Position numbers and translations under genes: made by a program. From Nomia melanderi (lineage: Eukaryota > Arthropoda > Insecta > Hymenoptera > Halictidae), in NCBI RefSeq assembly GCF_051020985.1, contig NC_135003.1, positions 6,007,501 through 6,071,500 of the forward strand: a stretch of 64,000 nucleotides of DNA, in the 5' to 3' direction. Shown here one piece after another: positions 53,801 through 64,000 of this stretch (position 1 is the first letter of the stretch; each line of letters begins with the position of its first letter). The notes under the pieces are model-generated. The model was not told where the DNA came from and made no database searches. It saw only the letters and a list, made by a program, of their open reading frames with translations.

Positions 53801-56800
53801 TTGCATCTCGCTACGGTATTTATAGTTATTTGTTGCTCAAAGTTATCAAAAATGAAACATTTAAATGTATATAGAAAAAATCTTTTTTTTAACAAACTAT
53901 ATTCTTCTAAAGAATTTCAGATGACGTAGAACTATGTTTCGCGTGATTCTGCTAAAGAATTCGAAATAACATAAAACTACGTCGTCTGTCGCGAAAGTGT
54001 TTACATCAATGCCTATATCAAACGCAGGACGAATGGCACCTAGGGTATATTTTAATGAAAAACCAAAGCAAAACAAAGAATGACATGTTTATCTAAAAAA
54101 GTTAAGAATCCATCATTGAAAAAATTAGTATCATTTCAAGCTTTCAGATCATGTATGCATTCATCGAACGTAGTTAACTGATTAACACTTTCGCGATGAT
54201 CGACGTAGCCCTACTTCATTTCAATCCTACGTAGTCCTACTATGTTAAGTTAAATGAACGAAAGAAAACGCAAAATTTTAAATCCAGTTATTTAACCGGT
54301 TCCCGGTATCATTAACACTAAAACTACTGAACAAGTCGAATAGACCCACTTCAGAATGTTTATTTTATTTTAAATTTGTTTCAGTGTACAGATAAAAGAC
54401 TAGGAGATCCTTCGAATCTCAAAAAACCTATTGTTCTAATTTTTATACAAAACTGGAGATAAGTCACTCCAATTGCCCACTAGTTTTAGCATTAAACAGG
54501 ATTGGATAACACGAGCGGTTGAAACGAAGGCAGCAATTAGCCATCCGTCTCAACGAGGCCATGGAACTGCGACGAACACCGAAGTGAATCGCATTAACTC
54601 CATTCGTCCGACCTTCCACGACGACGCATTTCCGTGTGCATACGCGCGCAACACAGATGATGCGTGCCGCCGACAAGTGGCCAGCTCACGGGTCGAACGG
54701 CAAGAATCATTTGAACAACGCGTTCCACACTTCAGGAACTGCCCCACTACGCTGATTGTTCGCGGTACAGCTCCTACGAGCGGACACACCCGCGCATTTA
54801 CGTTTTAATTGTCTTCTGCGTAATATCCACGAGAATCGGTTAAACTCTCGGATGGCGAAACGTCTAGCGGTTGGATAAAATGGGGAGCTGAGTCATCTAC
54901 CGTTCCTGATGGAGTTTATTATCTATGCATGAGAAACTAATCGATTCCGCCCTACCGTGCCCCGACAGTTGAAAATTCAGTTTTTCATGCGGCTTTCTTA
55001 ACCCCTTCAACATTCATGTCAAGTACACTCATCATGTAGAATACAATTCACTTTTGCTGTTTATTGTGAAATTTAGGTAAAAATATTATATATAATGTAT
55101 AATATTATAATTTTTGTAATTTTAGCATATTTTACAATATTTCCATAAAATAAAATAAAATAAAATTATAAATGTTTCAAGGAAACGACCAAAAAATTAG
55201 AATCATAAAAATAATTTTCCTCATAAAAATTAGAATAATACGTTCCTCGAGATTTTAAAGTCTTTTGTTCTTGTATCTGCACAAGTACATCAATTTCATT
55301 AATAATCTCTCGCAAGAGCATCTTCGTAATTTAAATACTTGCAAAATGAAAATTCTGAAATGGGTGACTTTCAATTTGATAGTTCTAGTGTTACGGGTAT
55401 TAACCCTTTACACTCGAGAGGTCAATTTCAATCGTCACTTGATCTGATACCGTAAAATTATAAAGTTTAATATTTATCTGTTAACTGTGAAATTTAGTTT
55501 CAAAATCTCCTATTGTGTGTACAATAGAATCAAATAATTAAGTGCATACTCATCAAATGCAAGGCAAATGCACCTATAATATATTCTAATGAAAAACTAA
55601 ATCAAAACAAAAACAAATTATATGTTTATTTGAAAAAACAAATAATTCTTCGTTGAAAGAATTAGTATCATTTTGAATTTTAAGATGTGTATATTCGTCG
55701 AATGCTGTTGACTGGTTAATATTAAATTTTGTATAGTGCATCGGTACATAAAATATTGAAATAAAATAGCTTCATTTCTTAATTTACGTGTGATTATTCT
55801 TCAAGTTAGTTTCAGAAAGTATCGTCTATATCTCATCAGAAAATACTGAATATTTCTAATGAAAAACTTTCGAGTGCAAAGGGTTAAATTAATTGAATCG
55901 ATAACCCAGATTGGAAGTCGTACCGTTGAAAGATTTCAGGACAGTACTCCTTCCGATTAAGAATTTTACAATGTTCTCAGAGACCCTCGATTTCACATAA
56001 ACGTCTATTATTAAAATGAAAGTTGATTATCTTAATTGACACTTAACCGTTTGTACTTGAAAGGTTTTTTAGTACGTTCATTCGTCATTTTGATTCGTTT
56101 CTAACACTTTTACAGTTAACACAAGGAAAAATACACGAATCAAGGAATACAACAATTATATTCCATGTATTATTATTAGACAGTGAATTAATACAGTGAA
56201 TATAAAATTAATATTCAACGAAACAATTTGAAAAAACAAAGACTATATAATAAGTGATTTTTCTTCTTAAGAATTTTAAGAAATTAAAAATAAAGTAACA
56301 GCATTCTCAAATTCAATTCAAATTCTGCAAAATATTTCTCTGCTCTGAATTCTAGGTGTACATTCATATCTCTTATAAATATTACACCTACATGAAATCC
56401 GCTATCTAGTCATTATCTTATAAGTTTAATATTAAATTTCGGATAATGATATCGAATATCGAATTTTCGTTTCGGAAGATTAAATTTTAGTTTCATCTTC
56501 GTAACTTTTGAATGTCATCTTTAATTCAAATTTGCAGACGTTAATTATACACTTCATTGTATTGTATCTAAAAGAATACATATTCGTCTATATGAATCTC
56601 GGAAAGTACAGCTTGGAAAACAGAGAATTAAATATTCCCATAATTACATCAATCAAAATCGACTCGAACTTTTACTAAATAATACAGTGAACATTGGATA
56701 ATAGCAACATCGTCATCCTCACTACATCCCCACAAGGTTCTTTTTAACACGCTATAGTGCTCGACAACCGACCGCGGTTGAAGGGTGTAACATGATCCGA

Positions 56801-59800
56801 CCATTGTCGAACTCGACGATTTCAACGTCTCTTTCTTTTCTATTCGCAGGCCTTTTCTATATCCGAAACTTCAATCGTTTATTATACAAGTAATTATAAT
56901 CGTAATTTTATCATGTTTAGTATCATTTTAATCAGAAAAACATAACAAACATGACAGTGAAAGTTTCATTCGCCAAAAGTCCAAAATAAAAGAGTTAATA
57001 TTTTTTAATTATATCTTTAATATTGTCAAACGCTTCGAGTCTTTCTTTTTCCTTCACTCGCGTTGTCCTTATCGTAGAAAATTACGTTTACCATGCTAAA
57101 ATCTTTGTTTTTTGGGGTGGATTCGATTCTCCTCTCATAATTGCAATCTTTCGGTCCCGTTGAGTGTTGCAATTATCAAATGTTCATTGTATTTCTAAAA
57201 TTTAATATCCGACAAATCAACAAGTTCCATAAATGGAGTGTTATGTTCATATAAGTGCATATTAACCTGTTAACTGTGGAATTTTATTTCAGAAATTTCT
57301 GATAATGCTCGCAATGAAATCAAATAATGAAGTGTATTCTTGTTTAATGTAGGCCAAATACACCTATAATATATTCTAAAAAAAGCTAAAGCAAAATGAA
57401 GAAGAATTACATATTCATCTGAAAAAATAAATAATTTATCATTGAAAGGATTAGTATCATTTTGATTTTAAGATTACGTGTATAGTCGTTGAACGCAGTT
57501 AACTGGTTAAAACATGGATCTCCAAGTTGTAAGATCGAGGAAAAGCTCGAATAGAAGAGGTTAATTTTACTACAGCAAGGCCTCGATTAGCGGACTTAAT
57601 TGTTGGACAGGCAGCTCGGTTGGATCGGGACTCGTCAAATAATCGAGACCCGGGGAAAAGAAATTAAAAATACAATTTATGTATGTACACGATAAACATT
57701 CTATTTCAACAGGAAATACGTTCCTTTTCACGATACATGCAAGGTGTGTCAAGACAGACGGTAAGTAACACCTGGCAGGAAATTATTTTACATGTACAAA
57801 TAAGAGAATTCGTTGTCTATGTGTGATACTGAATAAAAATTGGTTAAACGCGTCTGTTCACAACTTGCTGTTTTTATTACTTATAATTACTACATAGATA
57901 CTTGAAAACGGATTGAATTTAATACAATTGAATTTAATCAAATAACACATACTAAAGTTTGAAGTTAACTGAAATCTTTTAATTCATTCATGTTTAGTAA
58001 TGTTCAATCATGACTAATAATGTTTCATTCATGTTTCTTTCTTTAATTTTATGCTGGTAGGAGTCTTTATCGCATTGAAAATTATGCACGCTTGCTGTAT
58101 AATACAAAAATTTCGTCTTGTTCGTGTTTCAATTATCTCTTACATAATATGTACAAATCAATTAAATGGCTTCGCGTAAACTTTCCATTATGAAATTGAT
58201 TGTGACAGTGTCTTTCTCGAAGGAGAGAACAGAAATGGCTATGTATCTCTATGTGTTGCATTTCAGTACAAAGATTTAGTTTTACGAATAAAACATGTAT
58301 ATTTCAGTAGAATCTTACTATATACTTCGATGTTTTATTTTGTTCATCGTGTCAGCACGAAAAACACTAAAATGTTACGAAACGTCAAATCTTTATTGCA
58401 AATTATTATTTGATGCAGCTATAAAGCATGAAAGAAATTAAAAAACCAAGCACAGAACGTGGCAAAAATAACTAAGCAATTTGAAGATATTGCAAATGTT
58501 TTTGCCAGACTGCTACGTCAATTGTTTTTTGTTACCCAAGAAGTAAAGGCTCTGAAAGATAACCACTGAGTGCACGTTGCCAAAGAAACCATCAATCTTC
58601 TGCAAAATCTGTTTCCAAGCCGATAGAAGGCTTGTACGCACTTACAACGATCACAGATACGTAAATAGTTGTATAGAGAATATGCACACAGTTTGTAAGC
58701 CAAGAAACTGTAAACTTTAATAAAAAAATTTCGAAATTATTCCTCGCCATTTTTACTAAATAACTGATATTGGAGCTGCAATTGAAATTTAATTCTTAAA
58801 ATCGAAAAATGTACATATATGGAAATATTTAACACTTTTCTTTTACTTCTTTTTCATAAAGCCAGATATATATACGTATTTTATACAAACAGTGACAGCA
58901 ATCTCGTCGCGAACAACATGGCTAGGGACACTAAAATATCAGTCAAGATACGGAAACACATAGTATGGAGCACACAACACAATCACCGAACAATACATGT
59001 ATGTATGGAAATAGTTTGCAAACTGTCTGCAATATCCGCGCTGCCTGGCTGATTCTACGTTTCCCTTGATATACCGATTGTCCGTCTTTTTACCGTGCAC
59101 CCCTAATAGTCAGTTACCAAAATAAAAAATATCCCAAATATTTTAGGTTGAATTGCAATCCTCGCTATCAGTAATTAGAAATTTCAAAATTTATGTAGTT
59201 GTGAGACCTCGACTTTCGAGTATGGTCATTACTGGCGCGCGGCAATAACAAAAAACAGAAGCGAGACCAAATGCGACAGAGTGAAACGTGACGATAGAAA
59301 ACAGAATTCTCTACAGTTCCGTCTTACACCATCGCATTCTGTCCCGCTTCTATCCTTTGTTATTGCTGCGGATCAATCTGATTATACGTCGAAAACTAAG
59401 GTGGCCAAAACATCGTGACTGCAAGAGTCCCGTTGCCTCCCTAACTTCTCGCCACGAAGAATAACCGCCAACACTTCTCAGCCGGAAAGCACCTAAACCT
59501 TCATGCTCATGAAAACGTATAGGACAACTCTGAATCCAGATCAAACCCTACCTGTGCGTGTGGATCGTGGCAGAGGTGATCGGCGCTTCTGGACAGCTCC
59601 GGTACCATGCTGGTGAAGCTGATATCCGAGAGCATCACTCGTCTAGCCTCCCGGGTCTTGTCGGAAAGTCGCAGTCTTCCAGGTACACCCGTCGGCAAGG
59701 CGAATTTGCTTGGCAATGTGGTAAACGTATGTGCCACTTTGTGCGCGAGGTAGCTTTCCGAACGCCAATGGGCCGGAAGTGCGGAGATGTCCGTTTGAGC

Positions 59801-62800
59801 ACCAGATTCACGTCTCGCGCCACTGATCCTGTCCATCACCGGTCTCAACGGCGCGGCACTCTTTCGGCGACTGCTCGCCAGAGCTTCTCGATGGATGATC
59901 GGCCTGAACAAACCAGGGATTGAAAAGGTTACGAAAATAATTATTTGAAATTGTTATATCGATTCTGACTGAAACAGTTATAAAGAACTAAAATAAGTCG
60001 TAACTGTTATTCGGTATATCGGTTTCGCTTCCGATTCTTCATAACAATAACAGTTATGATGTTGACTTCGCTTCTTGAGACAATTATGAAGAATCGAAAT
60101 AAGTTTTCAATCCCTGGTCTATTAAGAATACTACAAATATTAGTTAAACATGCTATTAATTTATGTGTGACCCATAATAACCCATCTTCTTTCAATGAGG
60201 ACTGCGGAAGCTAAAAGGTTGAATACCGTTGCCCTACAGACCTGTATGACTTTGAAGTCATACACCAATATATTGGCATCTCGTTGATTTACTTAATTTT
60301 TTACCGTAAGATAGCGAATGAAATTAAGTAATTAATTAATTTAAACTTTTATACGCACAGGCGTAAACGTCCAACGTCTTTGTAACTTTAAAGTCACAAA
60401 ATATATTCGTTTTAATGAAATTATTAAAACTATTGAGTACATTGCTAATTTCTGAACACAGGTTGATATTTATCAACTTCGTACTACATAAAACTTTTCG
60501 TAATCATAAAAAAGAATTCGCCCCATAGTGTTAACTAAAAATGAGTTTTGAGCCTAGAGCCTCAAAAGTTACAGCGATGACTCAAGCTTAACCCTTTATT
60601 TTCTGAAGTGTTCTTGGACTTTCACTCTGAGGCCTATATCGACATTATTTAATTCAATAATAGCTTAATATGGCTAATTATTTATTCAAGAATACTTAAG
60701 AGGCTCTGAAAAGGTACTTGTATATGATACAATTTTTGTTATTTGCTCATAATATCATAATGATATCATACAAAATCATAGTAGATCAATTTCCAAATGG
60801 AAATTCTCAAATCTGGTTTACTCAATATTTCGTAAGTATCTGAATAGGCAGGTAATACTTGTTTTCCCAAGTTTCTAAATATCCCATGTATCACAGCTTT
60901 AATGTACCTACACCACTTCGAATATGTGTTCTGCAACAGGTGGTCGAAAATTTAAGAGCTGATTTTCCATTGCAGTATACAATGTAAAGCGGGAATAAAA
61001 ATATTGTATAATGGTGGTGTGAATAAAGAACTTCAGTAAGTAAATGGGAGTGTGTACAGTGTTATTCCTAATCTTGCTACATTCTTCGAACTTCCTTTAA
61101 CACGATTATATTTTCATTTCTTTAACATTATTACAATTGTTTAATCCTTCTTGAGCCCGCCATGCCCTCATCTCTTTAAAATGCTCTTTCAATTTGAAGA
61201 ATGTATAAAAAAATTGTTACCGATATTCATATTGATTATTCCACAACATCACTTCAAATGTATAGCTGAATTGAGGATCGTAGCAAAGAAAAACAGGGAT
61301 CTGATTTTACTGCGATAACAGATTTTAATCATTAATAACTTAAAAATGAATCTGAAATCTGAAACTATACAGATTCATTTTACATTAGTCATTCTTTCTT
61401 GCTTTCAATAACACCAGAAATTATGTAGATATTTAATTTAAACGAGATGCGCTGAGTATTCCATCTCAGAAGATCTAAAATCACTTATTTCAAAGGACTT
61501 GTTAATAAATAGACACAAAAATATAATCGATAAACTTGAAATTAGCGAATCGCCGATAATTAATGATATAAAGTCTTAAAAATATAGTTCCTTACAATAT
61601 AACTTTATTCATCGAATCTGTTACGTTAATTAAACGATAATATTAGACATACTAATAAAAAGGCAACGTGTTTTTACAAAACATGATACATTCCTCAATA
61701 AATTACAAAATATCGTTATGCGTGGCTCGCACGAGAGTTATTTCTAGTTAGCATAGTAAAACTACGTTCACAAAGAAAAACAAACAAAAAAAACAGAGAT
61801 GTTTCATAAAAGAAAAACCTGATAATTTTAAGAAATCAATATTCATGATCAAGGAATGGTATATCTATTTAACTTAACGATAAAAAGTGGTATGTTTCTG
61901 TCTAATCTCGAAATTGTGAATACAAGCTAAAAAAGTGTCCGAGTAAATAAAAAGCGTCCTAGAGATTATTTATGGTAATTAGGTATACGCATGATTTGTT
62001 AAAACTGTTTCAATTTAGAAAGAAGGGAAGCAAAAAGTATTTCATTAGACAACACGTTTAACTTATATAGAAGGTCAATTATATTCAGTACGGTTGCTGC
62101 AACAAAAATTGTACAGCTTGCGATGTAACTGTGAATACGGATATGAGTATGCACTAATGGACAGGAAACGTGATTAAAGTGTCGCCTCATTTACGTATAC
62201 GTCGCTCATGAAGACTGTTCACATCTGGCGAGTTGGAGCATACTAAAAAGGGAGTTGGAAACGAATGAAAACGTTTCATTGCTATTAAGCGCCGAGCAAC
62301 TAATTAAACCGTTTTCATGCGTGTACTATCGTGAGAATTTTCTATCGAGTAACGAGACAACAGTTATTACCATTTATTATTTCAAGGACTGCAAAAGACA
62401 TTGTGAACTTTTCTGTTGAGGTTAAATGTAAAATCATTTCCTCCGACTATGTTTCTTCAAAAAATATAGAAAAAGAAATAAAAACTGAAAGATATGACAA
62501 CCTTAACACTTTCAAGAATAAATGAAAAATATCGAAAATTACATATACCTATTTCTAAAGATTACCACATTATTTGATGGAATAATCTTTGATACAATAA
62601 TTTTTAATTTGATTGAACTAACAAACACCAAAATTCTACAAAACCCTTTTTAACTGCAACTATTTATTCAAATGACTCCAATGTACAACGCAATTTCTTC
62701 TGTTACTTGTTGTCATAAAAAGAGAAAGCACATTAATATTTATAATGCATGTTCATAAACAATTAAAGTTTTCGCAATGTAACCAATAATTAACTTTTAA

Positions 62801-64000
62801 CTCCACTGATATACAGTGATATCTCAATCTTTTGCTAAAACTGAAACCTACGATACCCCAACAGTGATGCCTACCAACAGTCCACCCCACTAGGACCATT
62901 GAAATGTCACAAATTCGAATTCTCTGTAGCACAATGGAGAACCACTGTAAGTTACCATTTAAATCGGACACTGTACATCGAGTCTAAGCTTCCGGAAAAC
63001 AAACCTTTAACAATAATACCGCGTCGATGGAAAGCAAAAGACAACGTTGCACAAGTTATCTATCTTTCATCGCACTGTTTGCAACACTGCACCGTAACAA
63101 TCATGTTCAACGCTCAATCAGAGAGTTCGAGCGCGTGTAACGTAAATGTAAAAGAAAAATCAATACGCTCTATCGTTTAGTAGTAAAATGCGTTCGTTAC
63201 CTGTAAGCTGTGGGCGGCGCAGCCAGCGTGTTCCTCCTGACCGCGTGTCTGGTAGGTTGTTCGGGTTCCTCGACCACGCCGCACTTGCTAATGTCAGTCT
63301 CGACCAGCACCGAACACTGCGACCACATTTTATTCAACCTGGTGTTGGAGCTCTCGTCGAATCTATCGACACTTTCCTCGCGGTCAATACTGGAGCTCTG
63401 CGAGGAAACAGCTTCCTCGACAGAGCTGGTCTTCTCGCCATTGCAGACCAAAGACTCTCCCTCAGCGGACTTAGCGTATTTCAGGAGAACAGGTTGTCCA
63501 ACGGCGGCCGGTTGTTGCCAGGACTCCGTCTCCGTGATCGAGACGAGGTCTTCCTGCAAACCAAGATCACGGCAGGTTTCGTCCGTTGTGAATATCAGCT
63601 CGATGTCGTCGAGTTCCTCGGACTCGTTTTCCGACTGATCATTGGTCTTCGACTGATCGGTCGGCTGGTTCTGTCGCTGCTGTTGCTGTGTCATCTGGGT
63701 GTCCGGGTTGTCGCTGAACACCGAGTTGTCACCGTCCGAGACCGACTTCAAGCTCAAATCCTCGAGATCTTTATCGGGCACTTCCAAACGGTCACTTTGC
63801 GCCTCAATCGCGTCCTCTTCCTCGGCGCTCTTAGATTGTTTATCGATCAACACGGGAACCGAGCCCGCACTCGCAGCAGCCTTTTCATCCGAGCCGACCT
63901 CGGATACCCGTGTTCGAACCTGAACAACGGTATCCCTGTGGTCCCTTGGCATGGAACACTTAGCATCCCCGAAAGACGATTCTCCCTGATCCTTGGACGC
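41664..64000 (-). CDS. CAP-Gly domain protein, five exons visible, partial at both ends
   Basis: Minus-strand exons 63201-64000 (open to the window edge), 59552-59903, 51786-52191, 49684-49955 and 41664-41848 join with matching phases (2, 0, 1, 0; last exon ends phase 2). The total is about 671 residues. Residues 1-600 are polar and low in hydrophobics: acidic and Gln-rich first, then Ser/Arg-rich. The last exon codes a CAP-Gly domain (LVKVISPEGRVLQGRVRYVG, then AHVGVEL, then NGTSDGSFHGRRFF), interrupted at a TG split codon that would give Cys. CAP-Gly domains bind the EEY/F tails of tubulin and EB proteins, so a microtubule or plus-end role is inferred. The family was not identified. The usual GKNDG signature is changed to GTSDG, and spacing resembles the third CAP-Gly of CYLD, but the upstream part is unlike CYLD. 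The next 3' exon was not found in 1-41663. Confidence 0.75.
41892..42115. mobile_element. TTAA MITE, family E, truncated
   Basis: Starts TTAACATTAAACGTACTGCG and contains the subterminal palindrome CCGGTCAAACGACCGG. The right part is replaced by D- and C-like sequence. It begins 43 nt upstream of the CAP-Gly exon acceptor. Confidence 0.55.
42170..42272 (+). mobile_element. TTAA MITE, family C, internally deleted
   Basis: TTAACCTGTTAACTGCAAAA at the left and CAATTAACTGGTTAA at the right. Only 103 bp, against about 249 bp for the copy at 57262. A D-like start (TTAACCTCTTGTCATACAA) directly precedes it. Confidence 0.55.
42345..42412. repeat. AT-rich palindrome
   Basis: Alternating TAATATATTATTATAT / ATATAATACTATATTATAG units form a long, imperfect hairpin. 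No gene content. Confidence 0.6.
46589..46839 (+). mobile_element. TTAA MITE, family D
   Basis: TTAACCCGTTGCACTATGA at the left and GCAGGGCAAGAGGTTAA at the right. Length 251 bp. Confidence 0.7.
47293..47517 (-). mobile_element. TTAA MITE, family F
   Basis: TTAACACTAGGACTACCGAG at the left and GGTAGTTCTAATGTTAA at the right. Length 225 bp. The best-preserved F copy, useful as the reference for the nested one at 33.5 kb. Confidence 0.68.
48769..48997. mobile_element. Diverged Tc1/pogo-like MITE
   Basis: The interior 48840-48990 aligns with 25010-25180, including CACCAGCTTTT, ACCAACAGAC, GCGTAA-ACGAATCC. The ends are decayed and flanked by TA. The overlapping minus-strand open frame belongs to the repeat. 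Confidence 0.5.
49058..49330 (+). mobile_element. TTAA MITE, family H
   Basis: TTAACACATTCTTGACCGGC at the left. The right end is CAGTCAATAATGTGTAA (TTAA decayed). It abuts family E. Confidence 0.6.
49326..49590 (+). mobile_element. TTAA MITE, family E
   Basis: ACTAAATGTACCGCGCCCGG at the left and GTCGGTACGTTTAGTGTTAA at the right. It ends 93 nt downstream of a CAP-Gly gene donor (exon end 49684). Confidence 0.62.
49684..49955 (-). CDS. CAP-Gly gene exon
   Basis: Acceptor GCTTTCAG. The first codon is completed as GAA. It encodes ECPMTRGSLPNLRSELAGG, an acidic helix-like stretch (STESLIDEAEDYLRRSIDSM), a basic run (TARRRRARRYSEPDL) and ends YLPK at GTAAAT. The RRYSEPDL segment looks like a basophilic kinase or 14-3-3 type site (inference). 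Confidence 0.8.
50437..50630 (+). repeat. Dispersed repeat, copy 1
   Basis: About 190 bp starting GTAAGTCGAGGAGAGGTGGC and containing GGCCCACTTTTTTAAA. It aligns with 53455-53645. Probably a mariner-type MITE; the termini were not resolved. Confidence 0.5.
51429..51679 (+). mobile_element. TTAA MITE, family D
   Basis: TTAACCCCTCGCCTCACGAT at the left and TATAAAGCAAGGGGTTAA at the right. Length 251 bp. It ends 106 nt downstream of the exon 51786-52191 donor. Confidence 0.7.
51786..52191 (-). CDS. CAP-Gly gene exon with two competing open frames
   Basis: Acceptor GTTTCAG, donor GTATTG, 406 nt. Phase 0 entry and phase 1 exit are exactly what exons 59552-59903 and 49684-49955 need. Those two would not join in frame without it. 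The phased frame is Ser/Pro/Arg-rich (RRESLGSLAGFW, STDLYSSRYRGSLSSIPSP). A second frame is open for about 100 codons over the 3' half and has higher G/C third positions (about 70 percent by hand count). Confidence 0.62.
52272..52497 (+). mobile_element. TTAA MITE, family G
   Basis: TTAACACTAAAACTACCGGG at the left and CTGGTAGTTCTGTTGTTAA at the right. Length 226 bp. It starts 80 nt upstream of the exon 51786-52191 acceptor. Confidence 0.68.
53455..53645 (+). repeat. Dispersed repeat, copy 2
   Basis: It aligns with 50437-50630, including GGGCCCACTTTTTTTAAAA and AATTAAATAGACAT. The overlapping minus-strand frame is a by-product. Confidence 0.5.
53673..54003. mobile_element. TTAA MITE, family K
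   Basis: TTAACACTTTCGCGACAGG at the left and CTGTCGCGAAAGTGTTTA at the right. About 331 bp. A K-like start also appears at 54182, after a C fragment (about 54046-54183). Confidence 0.6.
54312..54495 (+). mobile_element. TTAA MITE, family G2
   Basis: TTAACACTAAAACTACTGAA at the left and CTAGTTTTAGCATTAA at the right. Length 184 bp. The interior matches 21291-21526. Confidence 0.55.
55400..55887. mobile_element. TTAA MITE, family A, with family C nested inside
   Basis: Outer ends TTAACCCTTTACACTCGAG and CGAGTGCAAAGGGTTAA match family A (12463). A C copy (about 55470-55718, GTTAACTGTGAAATTT to GTTGACTGGTTAA) interrupts it. The A arms resume on both sides. Confidence 0.65.
57262..57510 (+). mobile_element. 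TTAA MITE, family C, full length
   Basis: TTAACCTGTTAACTGTGGAA at the left and ACGCAGTTAACTGGTTAA at the right. Length 249 bp. Reference copy for the nested ones. Confidence 0.68.
59236..59370. repeat. Short inverted-repeat element
   Basis: GCAATAACAAAAAACAGAAG at the left is repeated inverted at the right (complement GCAATAACAAAGGATAGAAG). The arms are about 35 bp around a ~57-bp centre. A fold-back MITE of unknown class, about 180 nt downstream of a CAP-Gly gene donor. Confidence 0.6.
59552..59903 (-). CDS. CAP-Gly gene exon
   Basis: The acceptor TTTGTTCAG supplies G, which completes AG|G (Arg) from the previous exon. It encodes PIIHREALASSRRKSAAPLR through LSRSADHLCHDPHAQ and ends at GTAGGG. 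Arg/Ser-rich with little predicted structure. A hAT-like MITE ends 10 nt upstream of the exon. Confidence 0.78.
59914..60116. mobile_element. hAT-like MITE beside a splice acceptor
   Basis: Termini CAGGGATTGAAAAGG and TTTTCAATCCCTG are inverted. About 203 bp. The interior has the same GAACTGAAATAAGTC / TAACTGTTATTCGGTAT motifs as 23198-23596. No clean 8-bp duplication was found. Confidence 0.62.
63201..64000 (-). CDS. CAP-Gly gene exon, 5' part cut by window edge
   Basis: The open frame runs unbroken from base 64000 through an internal ATG at 63952, which is probably not the start, since sense codons continue upstream. It encodes acidic, Ser/Gln-rich sequence (EEEDAIEAQ, TQMTQQQQRQNQ, ESEELDDIELIF) and ends TAY plus AG at a GTAACG donor. 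No globular domain is seen; likely disordered. Confidence 0.8.

Noticed and set aside
59558..59923. 121-aa plus-strand frame
   Set aside because: Antisense shadow of the CAP-Gly gene exon. It starts at GTG and runs into the MITE.
63210..63923. Plus-strand frames of 142 and 74 aa
   Set aside because: Antisense shadows of the long acidic exon on the minus strand.

Overview
The window is AT-rich animal nuclear DNA with spliced genes, long introns, TATA/Inr promoter logic, microsatellites and many short TTAA-bounded transposable elements. An insect is the best fit, most likely Hymenoptera (bee, ant or wasp), inferred from overall composition, intron style, repeat style and the Mutator-like transposase type. 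The species cannot be named from sequence alone. There are no rRNA genes, complete tRNAs, CRISPR arrays or bacterial operons.

Gene content is low. (1) A plus-strand gene with promoter at 2656-2691 and a 12-nt coding start in exon 1 (2735-2746) spliced to 7232-7525 encodes a 101-aa secreted protein. It has a clean signal peptide and two RxxR sites, so it may be a processed precursor. (2) A large minus-strand gene fills the right third. Five exons (63201-64000, 59552-59903, 51786-52191, 49684-49955, 41664-41848) join in phase to give about 671 residues: a long polar, disordered region followed by a CAP-Gly (microtubule plus-end type) domain. Its 5' end lies beyond the right edge. The exon that completes the CAP-Gly domain was not found. 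(3) A tentative two-exon plus-strand gene of 76 aa lies at 24792-25690. (4) A degenerate Mutator-like transposase lies at 26505-27249.

Most of the remaining sequence is intergenic or intronic and is packed with non-autonomous elements. At least nine families (called A to L below, plus N) end in TTAA and have inverted termini, as piggyBac-like MITEs do. Several are nested: C inside E inside F at 33.5-34.15 kb, C inside A at 55.4 kb, and H abutting E at 49.3 kb. There are also hAT-like fold-back elements (23.2 kb, 59.9 kb), TA-flanked Tc1/pogo-like MITEs (24.9 kb, 48.8 kb), a Mutator fragment inside a TTAA-bounded long-TIR element (26.0-28.0 kb), and compound trinucleotide repeats (20.2 kb, 29.3 kb). 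Elements sit within about 110 nt of five of the nine visible splice sites of the CAP-Gly gene.

Stretches without a supported gene: 1-2655 (one possible exon ending at 289), 7526-24791, 25691-41663 apart from the transposase, and the introns of the CAP-Gly gene. They hold the repeats listed, plus a few GC-richer islands of unknown role.
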